Below are positions 12,265 through 24,499 of a stretch of DNA of 64,000 bases, piece by piece; positions within the stretch are counted from its first letter, which is position 1, and every line of letters starts with the position of its first letter. The translations under genes and the position numbers were made by a program. Under the pieces are notes generated by a model. The model did no database searches and was not told where the DNA came from. It saw nothing but the letters and a program-made list of their open reading frames with translations. The DNA is from Tulasnella sp. 424. Its lineage: Eukaryota; Basidiomycota; Agaricomycetes; Cantharellales; Tulasnellaceae. The stretch covers positions 69,653 to 133,652 of the forward strand of contig WSUB01000083.1 in the NCBI GenBank assembly GCA_019633425.1, read 5' to 3'.

Positions 12265-12467
12265 TCAAGAAATGCCTTGCCAACGAAATTCGTGTTTAAC
12301 CAAGCATCCAGTTTTCTCGGACTCGGAGGCAAATAAAATGCTTAAAAAGTTGAACCCTCCAACTCCCCAACGACTCTCCCTCAATTACCGACTGACATAA
12401 ATGACCTCTCGGAGTCATCAATGTATTCCATGTATTCCACCGAGCTTTCCAGCCTGAAAGTTGACTT

Positions 12468-12601
12468 TAAGCGCCAACTCTTCAACTCTAGTTCATCACC
12501 CGACCTCGTCTTACCCTACTTCTTCTTCATCTTCTTTTCCGTTACTTTGTATCTTCATTCGGCTTATCTCCTCCTCCCCTCGCCGATGTAAAAAACCTTC
12601 C
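12468..12601 (+). repeat. Direct copy of the cyclin stop-codon region
   Basis: Matches parent 9855-9975: AAGCGCCAA, TCTTCAACT, the polypyrimidine run, CTTCATTCGGCTTAT and GCCGATGTAAAA. It is diverged at scattered bases. Confidence 0.75.
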
Positions 12602-13052
12602 CGGAAAGTCGTAGTCGTCAATGGAAGACACGCGCAACTACTGCTCCGTTGCGCGAGTCCCGAGGCGGGACCGACCTGGTGCACAGGACCCCACCTCCGA
12701 TGCTGATATATATATATGTTAGAATGCCGCTCAGGCGATTAATTCACAAACGATCTCGGGGCTTCAGACATTCTTATATCTTCTCTGGGGCATTTACAAG
12801 CAGCTCGTCGATTATTTCGGGTCCTCGTCTTCGGGGTTTTGATCCACATTATTTGCAGCAGCAGCAGCTTAGCCCTCAGGCTCGGTTATAATTGATGGTT
12901 TTGTCTCGTTAACGTCCCCTTCTTCTCGAGTGCGTTCTGACATTACGCGGCAGAGCTTACTTTTCTCCAGTAGAGAAGCCGTTAACCTCCACGCCTCGTC
13001 TATTGCGGTCCAAGAGCGCTCAAAGCCGCTTGCGACCTTGCGCTGGTGCTGA

Positions 13053-13321
13053 TTCGTCTCCTGAAGCCCTTTTGTAACATCTTGTACTTACCCGTTGAAC
13101 TGAATAACAAAAGATGTCCTTTCGGAGTTTTGCCCTTCTTGGTGTGCGTGCCAAGTGCGTGCGTCGGGTATATTCCAAGAACATGTGAAGCCGCTCGCTT
13201 GCTTGAAATGGGGTTTGGGTGGTTTGGGAAGCCAGATCTTTCTGATTTACGAACGCGCCGGGGAGCTAAGGACGAGGATGGTGATCAGAAGTGGACTCAG
13301 TTGAGCGATACGGAACGAAGC
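13053..13321 (+). repeat. Direct copy of distal cyclin 3' flank
   Basis: Matches parent 10459-10730. Shared blocks include TTTTGTAACATCTTGTACTT, AACAAAAGATGTCC, the GTGC microsatellite (shortened here) and GTTGAGCGATACGGA. Together with the other copies it shows that the whole 9.3-10.7 kb block was duplicated in pieces. Confidence 0.8.
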
Positions 13322-14795
13322 CTCGTGTGCAGCGGTGTAACGCGTCAGGGGAGGCCTGTCAGCGGGATGTTTAACCCCCTCCCTGGCACCTGGGCCATGG
13401 CCACGAGGAGTTGGAGCGAAAGGCTGCGGTCTGGTCGGGGGCGATCGTGAAGCTGTTCATCGACGCGAAGTATGCATTGGTGTTCGTCGTCGCCTTTGGT
13501 AGTTGGGAGGGAAGCGAGAAGGGAAACCGAATAGCGTGTTTGGAATGTATTCCTGCTACCCCTGGCTCCAATAATTCTCCGATTGAATACATAAACCATG
13601 GCCAAGAACAGATCTATCGCTGCTTTTTTTGTGTAACTGACACCTGGACCAATCGAAACCTTTTGATGGCTATACCGTGGGTTTCGCTCGAGGACTTGGT
13701 AAAGAGGGGGTCGAGCGCGGGTGTGTCTCGGGGTGACATTCGCCCTCCGCGTGGACTTGTGCGCAAGTGTTTGAAACGTTTTAGGTCCCATGGCGTACTA
13801 GGCAAAAAAGCCGTTTACGAAAGCGAAATGTTACGGTATTTTGGCTTAGCTATGGGCTTGGAACGCCGGCCGTCTGCTAGTTGAGGAGACAAAGGCGTTC
13901 GCGGGGTGCGAGCAAGGGTCGTCGTATAATTGGTGCTATCGAGTGAGAGAGCCATGAATAGGTGTTGCGACGATCTAGACGTTAATTGTACACGCGTATC
14001 ATGAGGTGGTTGGTTACGTCCGCAGCTTTGAGGAAGGATTTGAGAGGAGACGAGGGGGTCAAGTCGCGTCCGGTCTGCCGAAAGGAAAAGCAGGGGCTCA
14101 GGCTCTCTTACCCCGTCCCTCGCTCACTCACTCCCGCTGCGCCCCTTGAAATCTGGGTGTCATTTACGACCACTCCCCCGTCAGTTTTCATCCACCTCCC
14201 ACCACCCAACGCTCTCTTCAAGTCAGGTCGTCACACACTCGCAACGCAATCTATTTCAGTGTGGACTGCCCATTTTTGGACCCTTCCCGCCCCCCAACCA
14301 GTACCATTCCTTTGAAAGACAAGGACTCGATTACACCGCCAAACGAGGCTTCCTATTTCGATCTACGTTCCATCAACATTCTTTTCGTTGGAGCTGTTCC
14401 ATTTACGGGGTTAGTGAGAGGAGAAGAGAGTGACAGTGGAAATTATCGTGAGGCTGGCCACGAGGACTTGGTGAGTGTCCCTTCACGCCGCAGTTCACTC
14501 TCGCTCGTTCTCTCTCTCTCAAACTGGCACAGTTTGAAACTCATACCTCCCTCTCTCACCGCTCAATAATGTGTTCACTTGACCCTTGACTGACCCGCTT
14601 GTGTCCCGCATTATATCGTCACGCTCCAAACGTCCCTACTACTTTGGTTCTCTCGGCTGACCACGCACGCAACCAAACGTCGAAACGGAATCGCAACGCA
14701 ACTTCACGGCCGCTGGACGCCCCTCCCCTCTCCTCTCCTCTCTAACGAAACTCACAAAAACACGCTATCTTCATAACGAACTCATATTTTTTTTT
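13322..14795. other. Intergenic region upstream of the RhoGAP gene
   Basis: No convincing gene is seen. Open frames around 13345-13884 exist on both strands but lack family motifs or splice support. From about 14110 to 14795 the plus strand is pyrimidine-rich and probably holds the promoter and leader of the RhoGAP gene. Confidence 0.5.
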
Positions 14796-17700
14796 ATGAC
14801 ACGCTCCCCGTTAACGACCTTGAACTCCAATTCCACGCCGACCAACAACACCATGATCAACGACGCGCCTTCCCCACCACCAAAAGAAGCCAACCACAAC
14901 AGGCGACGTTCCGTATTTCGTTCAATCAGGATGAGCATGAGCGTATCATCATCAACTAATAATTCTGCTACGCCTCCACCTCCCGTACCGCCTCTGCCAG
15001 GTGAGAAACAGTTCATTTTGGAATCTCTGTCCCTCTGTGGACTTGACTGCGTCATTTTGGGTAAATTCGAAATCAACTCCTGAGCTGACCACCCAAAACC
15101 ATCTCTTATTGTTCAGCATCCGTATCTTCATCACCATTGCAAAAACCACCACCGCCTCTGCCAACACGTCCTCCTCAACAACATCCGCTCCCACCACCAA
15201 CCTCGTCCGAAAACGGATCGGCATCGTCCCATCGAACGCCATCTCCCGCAGGAGGCCCTCTCATCGCACCACAACACGCATCCGGATCATCATCCAGTTT
15301 CGGAAATAAACTTGGCCTACGGAGATTGTTGAAATCGAGTAAAGGAGCGTCTAATAGTGGGAACGGGTTTGGATTGGGCGCTCAGACGGACGTCGAGTGC
15401 GACGATGTCGGCGTTCTGCAGGCGTCTCCTCGAACGCACCACCATCAGTTCCCCAGCATGAAGGCTGCCCCACCGCCGCTACCGCTCCCACCACCGTCTT
15501 CTTCGACGGATTCGCCGCCAAGTGCATCTCGTGGAGGTTGGCAGACGGACGTGGAAGGCAGTCGTCCCAATGGAAAGTCCGGCAAAGTCGCACCCCGCCT
15601 TCGAATCGAATCCAAGCTGCAAGCGTTCACAGCGGGCTTGAGGCGACACCACGCAATGATGTCCAACCCCCCATCATCTCAAACCCCGCTTTCCCCAACC
15701 TCTCGACCCGCACCCCCACCGAAACCGGTCGACTTGAGGTCCCCAACGTCCAAGCAGAACCTCCGACCGCCCGTGGACGACCGCGATGAGGAGGACAAGG
15801 ATGCTGGTCGACCGACTACGCCGCGGAGCTTTGATAGTGGGCGGTCCGGTGGGGGTCCTAATCGACCGTTGACCCCGACGATGATCGCTGCTCAGAACGT
15901 CGCCGCTGCGAGCTCCCTCGTCCCCAACAAAGTAACGCAACTGGCCGCCAAAGTCGCTGGACACGCTTCTTCGGAAGGTCGGAACTCGTTGCTCCTCTTA
16001 CCGGGACGCGTTGGAGGAGGGTCGCATGATGGGACGGGTAGGAATTCGTTCCACATGCCGAATTCGCCGAGTATCAGCGCCGCGTTGAGTTACATGCAGA
16101 GTGTGGGCGGCAACGACGAGGATAAAGAAGGTGCTGGTGCTGGTGCTGGTGGTTCGGGGAAGAAAAGAGAGAAGAGGAGGTCAGCTGCTCCTGCTCCTAC
16201 TTCGTCCTTGAGACCCGTTCCGGAAGGTTCGGCCGCTCATTATCCTCCTAACGGTAGTCCGAGCGGAGCTGCAGCCAGTGCGAACTCGACCACTGGCGCC
16301 GTCAATGCACCACCACCTCGGTTCGATAGCCTATTGAAGAGCGGGCCCAGAACGAACCTCACCACGCCAATGACGCCGCAGAGGGGCATGAAGCGGAGGT
16401 CCGCGAGTTTGGGAGACGTGTTTGGAGGGTTTACGCCGAGTATGGCTTTCGCTGCGACGACCGGTGGAAGTTTTGGTGGTGCTGGTGGTGCGGAGCAGAA
16501 GAGCGACCATAGGGAAGCGCGGTTGAATGTGCCCAAGAGTAGTAGGCCGGCGCATGGGAGGTCGAATTCATCTGGTGAAAATGGTACGTTGCTCCCCCCC
16601 CCCCCCTCGGTCGTGCTTAGGTGTTGACTTGTTTTTGGAACGGCAGGTTCGAACAATGTGGCGGCGACGTATCAGTACATTAACGCTGAACTCTTGGACG
16701 GTGATCAACCGTCTGCGTTCCTTGCGAGGCCCACCCCTGCCAACCATGGCCACCACCACCATCAACACCAAGCTCACAACCACGCGCTTTCACCTACACC
16801 GGCGACGACCGCGGTAGCCGTACCTTCTTCCACGCCAAGCGGGGTCAAGGCTATCATCGCCCCGCCACTCCCTGCTCGGAAGAAACATGCCGCGAGGACG
16901 GAGAACCCGAACGGCGGGTACGGAAGCGGCGGAGAATCGAGCAGTACCGACTTTGGAGGGAGCCCGAAAGGAAGTGGGAGCGTTTTGAAGAACAACATCA
17001 AAGGACGGTTGGCGGCTTGGACTGCTGCCAATGCGTCGGGCCAGAATCACCAGAGCACAAGGCATGGTGGTGCTCCAGGACGACTACCCCCAAGCGCGTA
17101 CGCCCTTCAGTCCCCTTCGACATCTACTTCGACGACCAATTCCCCTGCTACACCGTCAACGTCGCTTTCGCAGAGCGACGCGAGCAGTCCTTATTCGCGG
17201 AACCGGTCCAACACGCATGCTCTTACCTCGAATACTACCGTCGTCCCTGCGACTCCGAACCCGAAGAGGATGACGGCGACGATGGGCAATATCCGGCTTA
17301 CGCCTCAACACCCTTCCCAGACCTCCTTGCACAGCAACGTTTCTGGCTCGGGAGGACCCACGGCGTCGTACGTTGCCAACGTGGCCGTCAACACGGCCGG
17401 ATCGATCGGGGCCGCTGCGGGTGCGGCCGGTGGGATGGCGATGCAGCTCGGCAGGAGAATGGGCAACTTTTTGGGACACCGTGGTGGTGGGAACTCGCAG
17501 TCTGGCAATTGGGGTGGTTTGGCTGGGTACATGAGTGCCGGAGAAGATGGGGGTGCGCACGGGTTTGGCTTCCATCCTCATACGCGAGAGAGGGAGAGTC
17601 ATGATGGTGGGACTGGAGCGATGAGCGATTCCGGGAGTCATCATAGTGGACATGGGAACGTCAAGTTGTTGGGCACGATGGTGAGGCCGCCGTTGAGGAA

Positions 17701-19353
17701 GGGTAGAGGAGCTGTGTTTGGCCGGCCGTTGAGGGACTGCGTCAAGGAGACGAGGATCTCAGCTGGGCTTGGAGGAGGAGGAGGGGAAGGAGAGCCGGAA
17801 CCGGAGCGGGGCAATGGGGTTTGGGTCACGGCTTTGGTCACGAGGTGTATTGAACATTTGACGCAGTGGGGGTTGGAAGAGGAAGGGTTGTTCAGGATTA
17901 CGGGGAGGTCGACGCATGTGGCGAGGATTAGGAACGAGTTTGATACTGGTAAGCGGTCCGAGTGCTTTGATTCGGAAGGGGAGAGGCGCTCACTGTTACT
18001 TTTACATCTTAGGTGCTGATTATCTCCTGAAGGAAGCTCACCCGAGTGACCTTGACCCGCATGCCGTGTCATCCATATTCAAAGCATACCTTCGCGAACG
18101 TGAGTAGCCCCTGACTGGCCTTTCGACGAACATATCTGCTCAACCGGGTTCTTCTAGTCCCTGAGCCCATCCTGACGAAAGAGCTCTCCCCTCAATTCGA
18201 CTTGGCTATGCTCCTCGGCACGGGAGAGGAAGCAACACCAGGTACTCGGGTAACAGCTTTCGGAGGTGGATTCTCAGGCCTTGGAGATAACAACTCGACC
18301 TTTTCATCGCCAACGATGGAGGCGATGGGGGAACTCAAGAACCTCATGAACCGATTACCTCGAGAAAACTACGACCTCTTGTACGAGATCTGCAAGCTCC
18401 TCCGCTCAACGGCTCGATGCGAAAAGGCCACCAAGATGCCGCTAAGCAACCTGCTCCTGGTGTTCTGCCCAAGTTTGCAGCTCAGTCCCGGGTTCCTCAA
18501 GGTCGTGATCGAGAAACAGGATTACCTCTTTGGCAACGGCGATGTGGGTCCAGTGTCCCCTTCTCGATCTGTCGAGATGGATAAGCCTAAATCCGGATCT
18601 GCGGTTAGAGGGCCCCCGTTACCGCAGAGGCCGGGCGCGGACGACTCCAAGCGTAATCGGACCGCCAGCATCATATTACCGCAAGGCTTTGCCTTTACCG
18701 TGGAGGCGTACCCAGAATCCCTTTCAAATGATCCGATATCTCAACAACAACCTCAAACCACTCAAACCGCTCAACCTCAACCTCAAGTTCCAAGTAGACC
18801 CATCACGCCAGTCGGTTACATAGGTCAACCTCCTGGTACGCCATCGTCGATATCCTCTCACAGCATGCATCGCGTCCAACTTCCGCCAAACTTTGGTCAA
18901 GGGGGATCAGGCCGAATCCGTCAAGCTTCAAGTGCCAAACGACAACCTTCTCTCGCTTCGTTGTTCACCAGTGGCAGCAAGTCGACGCCGACCATTTCAA
19001 GTCCAATCCCGATCGTGCCGCGTTCGGAGACCCCAAGCGAACCGCCCAAGTTGGACGTTGACCTGCCCACTGGGTCGTTAACCGTTGGAGGAGACTTTGG
19101 GGGTTTGAATGATCGGCAGTTAACACCTCCGACGCCTCCGACTGCCAGCAGTTCTCAGTCGCCGTTGACTTCCGACTCGGAGAACTTCAAGTTGACCTCC
19201 ACGACCCCGGCAAAGGATATCAACGTCGTTCCCCGACCCTCAGCTTCACCACTTCTGATGAACCACTCCCCTCCGCCGCAGTTGGGAGCTCCCCCGAGGG
19301 CGTCTACTGATGATTGGGCATCGAGCGTCCTCATGGCCGCTGGAGGGAAGTAG
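14796..19353 (+). CDS. RhoGAP-domain protein, about 1418 aa
   Basis: GTPase-activating protein for Rho/Rac/Cdc42-type GTPases, acting in cell polarity and wall or actin control. The exons are 14796-15000, 15117-16583, 16647-17948, 18013-18099 and 18158-19353; all four introns are phase 1. The RhoGAP domain covers about residues 930-1145. The arginine finger is near residue 973 in EEEGLFRITG. The domain continues across two introns with AYLRELPEPILTKEL, then NYDLLYEICKLL and LSNLLLVFCPSLQLSP. The first 900 residues and the C-terminal 270 are low-complexity, rich in Ser, Pro and Gly, with PPPPVPPLP-type SH3-binding stretches. The 63-nt intron 2 contains a long C-run. The target GTPase cannot be told from sequence. 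Confidence 0.9.
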
Positions 19354-19814
19354 TAAAGTATACTTTACGGTTTTCTATTCTCTTTTCTTTCTTCTTTTCC
19401 ACTTCATTTTTCTTCTTCTTTACGTTTCTCTTTCCTCTGGAATATCTGTAATCCTCACCGCCGCGCGATGATGGATTCCCAATGGACTATCTCTCTCATT
19501 CTGTCTCTATCGCCACCCTCTCCGTCATTCTCTTACTTATTTCAGGTTCTTCTTCATGATTCGACTTCACGGAAGCACGCGTTTCTTCTTTTTTCCTTCG
19601 TGACTCGTTCAACCTTGTTGCATTTCACTGCTTCTCAGCTCAGCTACCCCCTACCATCATCCCCATCAGTTCATTTTCCCCTCTTCACGTTGGTGCCTCT
19701 GCGATGGCTGTCATAGTTATCTTCGACCCCTTTGTCCTGCATTTTAATCTCATTCGCATCGGTGTCACCCCCCCCCCCCCGAATGATCGTCAGAAAAGAG
19801 GAAACCGAATCTCG
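19354..19814. other. Convergent intergenic region
   Basis: The 3' ends of the RhoGAP gene and the minus-strand gene face each other here. The region is T/C-rich with a C-run near 19769-19780. No gene is seen. Confidence 0.6.
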
Positions 19815-22117
19815 TTAAGCTGCAAACGTTTCCCAGAGCTCTAGATATACACCAGCTGCATCTTCTACCGCTTTCAACCTTGCTTCCGTATCAACATCGT
19901 CCTCCTGCGATATCCTGTCAAACGGGTCAACAGCTTCTTTCGCGGCATGAAAGCCCCGCTCCACCGCTTGTCGTATTCTCCCATCTTTGATCGCATCGCG
20001 CCAGCTGTCCTCAAGCGTATATAGCTTGAGTTTCTCGATGCTCGCAAGTACATAAAGTCTGGCGTTGGCATGGTCAACTAGCACCCGGGCCTCGGTTTCC
20101 GCGTCGTTGAAACCGAGCGGCATTTCCATATCGTCTTCAAAGTCTAGTTTTGGTGCAAGAGCGAGCAAATCCAAAATGTCGTTCAAGGCAGGCGAAGGAA
20201 ACGGAACATAGGTCTTCGATGTGCTTGGACCCGCTGGCGGTATCGGAACATCGCCGTTGGAGCTGTGTGAGGTAGTGGAAGGGGCTGCAGAAGCTCGCTT
20301 TACTCGTCTGGGTTTGGCCGGACTAAGCCCGGTTCGATGGGACTCGGTCGATGAATTGCCTCCCAAGTACTTGGATGGGTTGCCTTCCGTGGAGCGGGTG
20401 GCGAGGTACAGGCAACACAGACAGAGGCGGAAGGCGGCGTGTCGTATACCCGCAAACACGGCCTGCAACGTGTCGAATGGAAGTCTGATGTCCGGGTCGT
20501 AAAGAGTATGTCGAACCAACGCTGCGTTGATTTGGCGAACACACTCCGAAGCCGAGAGGTGATTCGGTGGGGAGGCCGTTGAAAGATTGATGATCTGAAA
20601 AAGTACAGTGAGTGGACAATCCAAGCACTTCAATCAGCAAAACACACAAGATTCAAGAGCCTAAGACCTAATGTGAATCGTGGTCCCACTCCGTCTGCGA
20701 AGCAAAAGACTGCGATTTTTAGCGGAGTGCTGATGTCTTTCCTGGGAGATGTGACCGGAAGCTGTTGAAGCAGGAGCGGAGAGTACTCGGCTGATACGGT
20801 TCGGTTATGCATCAGCAGTGGACAAAATAGAAGTGCAAGCGAAAGGTCACTCACGATTTCCAGCACTCCTGTGATCCTTTTGGTCTCTTTCGTAAACCTG
20901 GACGAGCCACTCAAGAGCTGCCCAGGCGTTGGTTCCCACCGGTTGGGCATTAGACCCCTCCATCTTTTCATCTTCATCACCCCATTCCTCCTCCTCTTTG
21001 ACGACGGCCTTCGCCTTCGCTTGCTGTCCAGAACTCCGCCCCTTCCCCTTTTTGGGTGTACTGTAGAGTGCAGCCGCGTCTAGTTTCTGGCTTTTTAAAG
21101 CCAGGATGTCTGCTTCTAGGTCGAATGTCTCCCCTCCGTCCGTTTTCTTAATAAAACCCTGGACAAGGAACGACCACACATCCCGTGCTTCGGCTATTCT
21201 GGTCGCTTCTCGTGTAATGTCGCTCATGTCCCCTGTGGGTCCGCGGTCGCGAACAACCGGATTCGGCGGGGTAGGAAAGCCAAGGGGGACGGGGTCAAAG
21301 TGCCAAGTGTTATCGAGGTATCGTTTCCCGTACGCCGGCAGACCTTGCGTAAGGGAGCTTGGACAATTGGTCAATGCTATCGACTGAAGCACCATGGCAG
21401 CCTTCTCTGAGGCGGCCCGAGTTGGAATGAGATTCCGCCTCTGACGCTCTTTCTTAGATGGAGATGATAGAACAGCACTTGAAGTAGGGTTGAGGATAGG
21501 TGAAGTTCCAAAGGGATAGAGTGATAAGTAGAGCAAAGTTCGTATGTGGTACCTTCGGCAGGAGCAAGTGTTAGAAAATGCCCGGAAGTCGGATGGGGAG
21601 CTTACGGGGCAGGATAGATGCTCGACGTTCTGGATTTGTCCAATATGTCAATGGCCGATTCATCTGTAAAGTGAGGTTCAAGGGACTATTTAAAACAATG
21701 TATGAGGAGAAAGCAGAATATCGGAGCCTCACAATGTCCTTCCTCCAAGCAGGTGTCGATAAGGTTGCAGACTTGGGCTGTCATGACGCGCTCCTCTACG
21801 TGCTCCTGGCCAGCTAAGTCCTTATCCTTTTTACGTAAAACCATCTTATAAGTAAGAAACTGTGGGAGAAAGGGCTTGGCAGTCGCTATGTCAGTTTCTA
21901 GCAAGGCCTGAAGAGCTCTGAACAAAGTGGCGGTTTGATGATTCCACAGAAATACCGAGTCTCCTGCCGACACTGTAGCCGGAAGAACTATAGTTGAGTA
22001 TATACACAGCTTTGATAGCTCAGTGGCAAGGACTTGAATTGGTGCTCGGGCGTCCGGTTGTGAGGTGGTGAGCTGTCGCGGGTAGCGACAGGTGAAAGAA
22101 AAAGGGCCTGATCCCAC
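19815..22117 (-). CDS. Conserved-looking protein of unknown function (5' end unresolved)
   Basis: Not recognised. The exons that join in frame are 21733 to about 22100, 21606-21663, 20855-21552, 20648-20790 and 19815-20594, with introns of 53-69 nt. The product is about 680 aa or more. It has helix-rich N-terminal sequence (FLWNHQTATLFRALQALLE, CLEEGHYESAIDILDKSRT), a central acidic/basic stretch (KKGKGRSS..KEEEEWGDEDEKME) and a long helical C-terminus. The repeated helix pairs suggest a helical-repeat scaffold, which is inference. The frame at 22117 opens with GTG, so translation must start upstream or after another intron; coding-like sequence continues to about 22190 in another frame. The acidic/basic stretch hints at a nuclear protein. 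Confidence 0.6.
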
Positions 22118-22429
22118 GGCGCGGCCTTAAGTCCTTCGGCACTGGCTTCACCATTCCGACAGCATCTGCAAACGGCGGGTAGATTTCACGAAATAGTTCT
22201 AGGCAGCAGGAGGAAGCTGGGGGTTAGAGCTATGGTTGATATATGCAACCCGACCGTTGTCGAGTTTGGCTGCGTTGTTCGGCACTGCCGTAGACGCCCC
22301 CCAACCCCGAATGAACAGCGGGGATGCAGCCAGTATGGATTTGGATGGCGCGAGCTAGCATTATAGTGACATCACAAAATCAACAGGTATCGCGATGGTT
22401 GCTGGTGCCTCCTTCAGATGTAGTGTGAG

Positions 22430-24490
22430 GCTGTTTGGCTGGCTGACGAGAAGGCGGTTCTCTGATAAGGGCCCTCCCGCCTCCATTCGTCTTAGGAAAC
22501 ACAATCTGCTCTAGTAGCTACATTTAAGTCAATCAAGACGTTATATGGCTCGTCAGAGAGGACTTGGAGAGCGACTGGATCGATTCCGATCCAAGGTGGT
22601 CTCAGCGTCTCCTGCTCACTGGTGTTTCTAGGTAAACGTGAATTCCTCGTACGAGCTGTTAGTTCTGGTTCTGTTCGGTTCGGGTGCGTCCCATCATGAC
22701 CACTCTTTGGATTTGGATCAATTGAATTCAAATTCAATTACCACGAACCCCATGCGAGCGCGCGGCGCTTTTTTGTCTCCTCTCGTTTAGACTCATGCAT
22801 ACCACCCTTCCTTCCACACATCGTGGCCGCGTATCTGAGAGCTGAACTATTAGGTCGACGTTCCTAGGCTCGTGGCTTTGTCATTGCCGGGTTGGATGGA
22901 CGAAAGTGAATCGCAGAGAACGTGGAGGCTCCGAAATAAGTAGACCTTACCCAGATATAATATATTGATCATAAGCAAGATACGCACGACGCGCGGATGT
23001 GCCATGGCAATACCATCCAGTAAGAGTCTGGGGCGAAGCACGTTCCCCATGACTGCCCACTGATGTATAACCCGAAGGAGATGAAGTTACAAATACTGTA
23101 CTTGCCACATTGAGCAAAGGAGAGAGAGAGACAGGCTTGTGAAGAAGGCGAATTCAGAGACTTGTACATAAAGAATTGATTCGTATGACGGCCACCGGAC
23201 CGCAGAAAGCTCGTGGACATTGCCTGAAGCGTATGTGTTCCAGCGTCTTTCGAAGCGATACCGCAGCATCGTCAACGTTTACTTTTGGCAAAAAGCCACC
23301 TTGACCACAGTGTCTCGGGTATGTTTCGCTCGGGCAGAGCCCTCTTGGGTTTGAGTCGGAGCGGGTGAGATCGTGGCACCTGTCTGTACGCTTTCTTGGG
23401 CGACCGAACTTTCTCTTGTTGGAACTTTGTGCACCGGTAAGTGCGAGTGAGCTGATGGACGGGAGGTGGTTTCTCGGAATGGCATTGCGGTAGGTATATG
23501 CTGTAAGGGACCGGGATAGGTAAGGATTACCCAGAGAGACGGGCAGTAAAGAGGCTCATTCTCACCGGCTGTTTTGCTTGAAAGAGAGAAGCTCCTGGCT
23601 ACTTGAGCACAGAGCGCTAAATTGCGCGACAAGGTTCGAAGGAACTTTTGGGGGGGGGGGGTGTTTAAAGGGGATCTCAAAGAGTATGAGACTGTAATAA
23701 TGAAGACCTGTCGGTATGAAGCACTATGTTTGAGCGTCGATTTTGCTGGAGGGTTTGAAGGAAGTCGGCCAACGGGTCCATAGAGAGACTGAAGGAGGAT
23801 TGGGGGGAGTCGGTTTGAGATCGGGAAAAGAGGGAGTTCCTTTTGTACTATGGGCGGAGAGGCAAAATAGGGCCTCGGTGAACCACAACAAAACAGTCGA
23901 GCTGCAGCGCCTGGTCCCTGGACACACTAAGCCCCATATAGAATTACTGAGCCTCGGGTGAGGAGGGTTATGGTGCAAGCCCGCCTGGAAACGTTGGCAG
24001 CTCCAACCTTGCAAACGCCATGAAATGGCATTAATGGGCAGAACGCGATTTGGAAAACGCGAAGACGAGCGGAAAGACTTGAATGGAGGTTTGGAGTCTG
24101 GGAAACGCATGGCGCGATCTGGAGGAGATCCTTGCGCATATGGGGTGCCGGTACGCGGGATGGCGATTCGGGAACTGGCTGAAGCTGTAGACCCTACATG
24201 GGCGGCCCATGTGATGGAAATTTCCCTCAAAAAGAAAGACAGTTGCGTACCGGACTTCCGGAGGGGTTCTCTCCTAATACGTCACATTTTCACAGGAGCT
24301 CTATGGAGTTGGGTGCAGTGCCACATCCATGTGCGGGTCGATCGCAACGAAATTTCGACGTGGGGAAATCAAAGGGAGCCTCAGTTTAGACTGAGCACTG
24401 TAGAACGACCAACTCGGTGCAAGGTGTGTACATGAAGCTACTCCCGTAGCACGACATAAAATTGCTGACCCAGACACCCACGATAGCCAT
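22430..24490. repeat. Duplicated non-coding segment, copy A
   Basis: Aligns block by block with 27257-30500: the GAGAAGG..GTTCTCTGATAAG block, GCGAGCGCGCGGCGC, the GTCTCGGG/GTCTGGGC block near 23310 and the AACGCCATGAAATGGCATT block near 24010. No transposase or other protein is readable. It ends at the start of the broken F-box gene, as copy B ends near an F-box remnant. It may be a degenerate transposon or a segmental duplication. Confidence 0.7.
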
Positions 24491-24499
24491 TCTATAACT

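Noticed and set aside
13345..13884. Overlapping open frames of about 150 codons on both strands
   Set aside because: No recognisable motifs, no splice support, and located between duplicated non-coding blocks.
17017..17604. 195-codon open frame inside the RhoGAP region
   Set aside because: Overlaps exon 3 of the RhoGAP gene in another frame; its composition follows the low-complexity DNA of that exon.
22430..24490. Autonomous transposon
   Set aside because: Repeated blocks are present, but no transposase, reverse transcriptase, long terminal repeats or terminal inverted repeats could be found.
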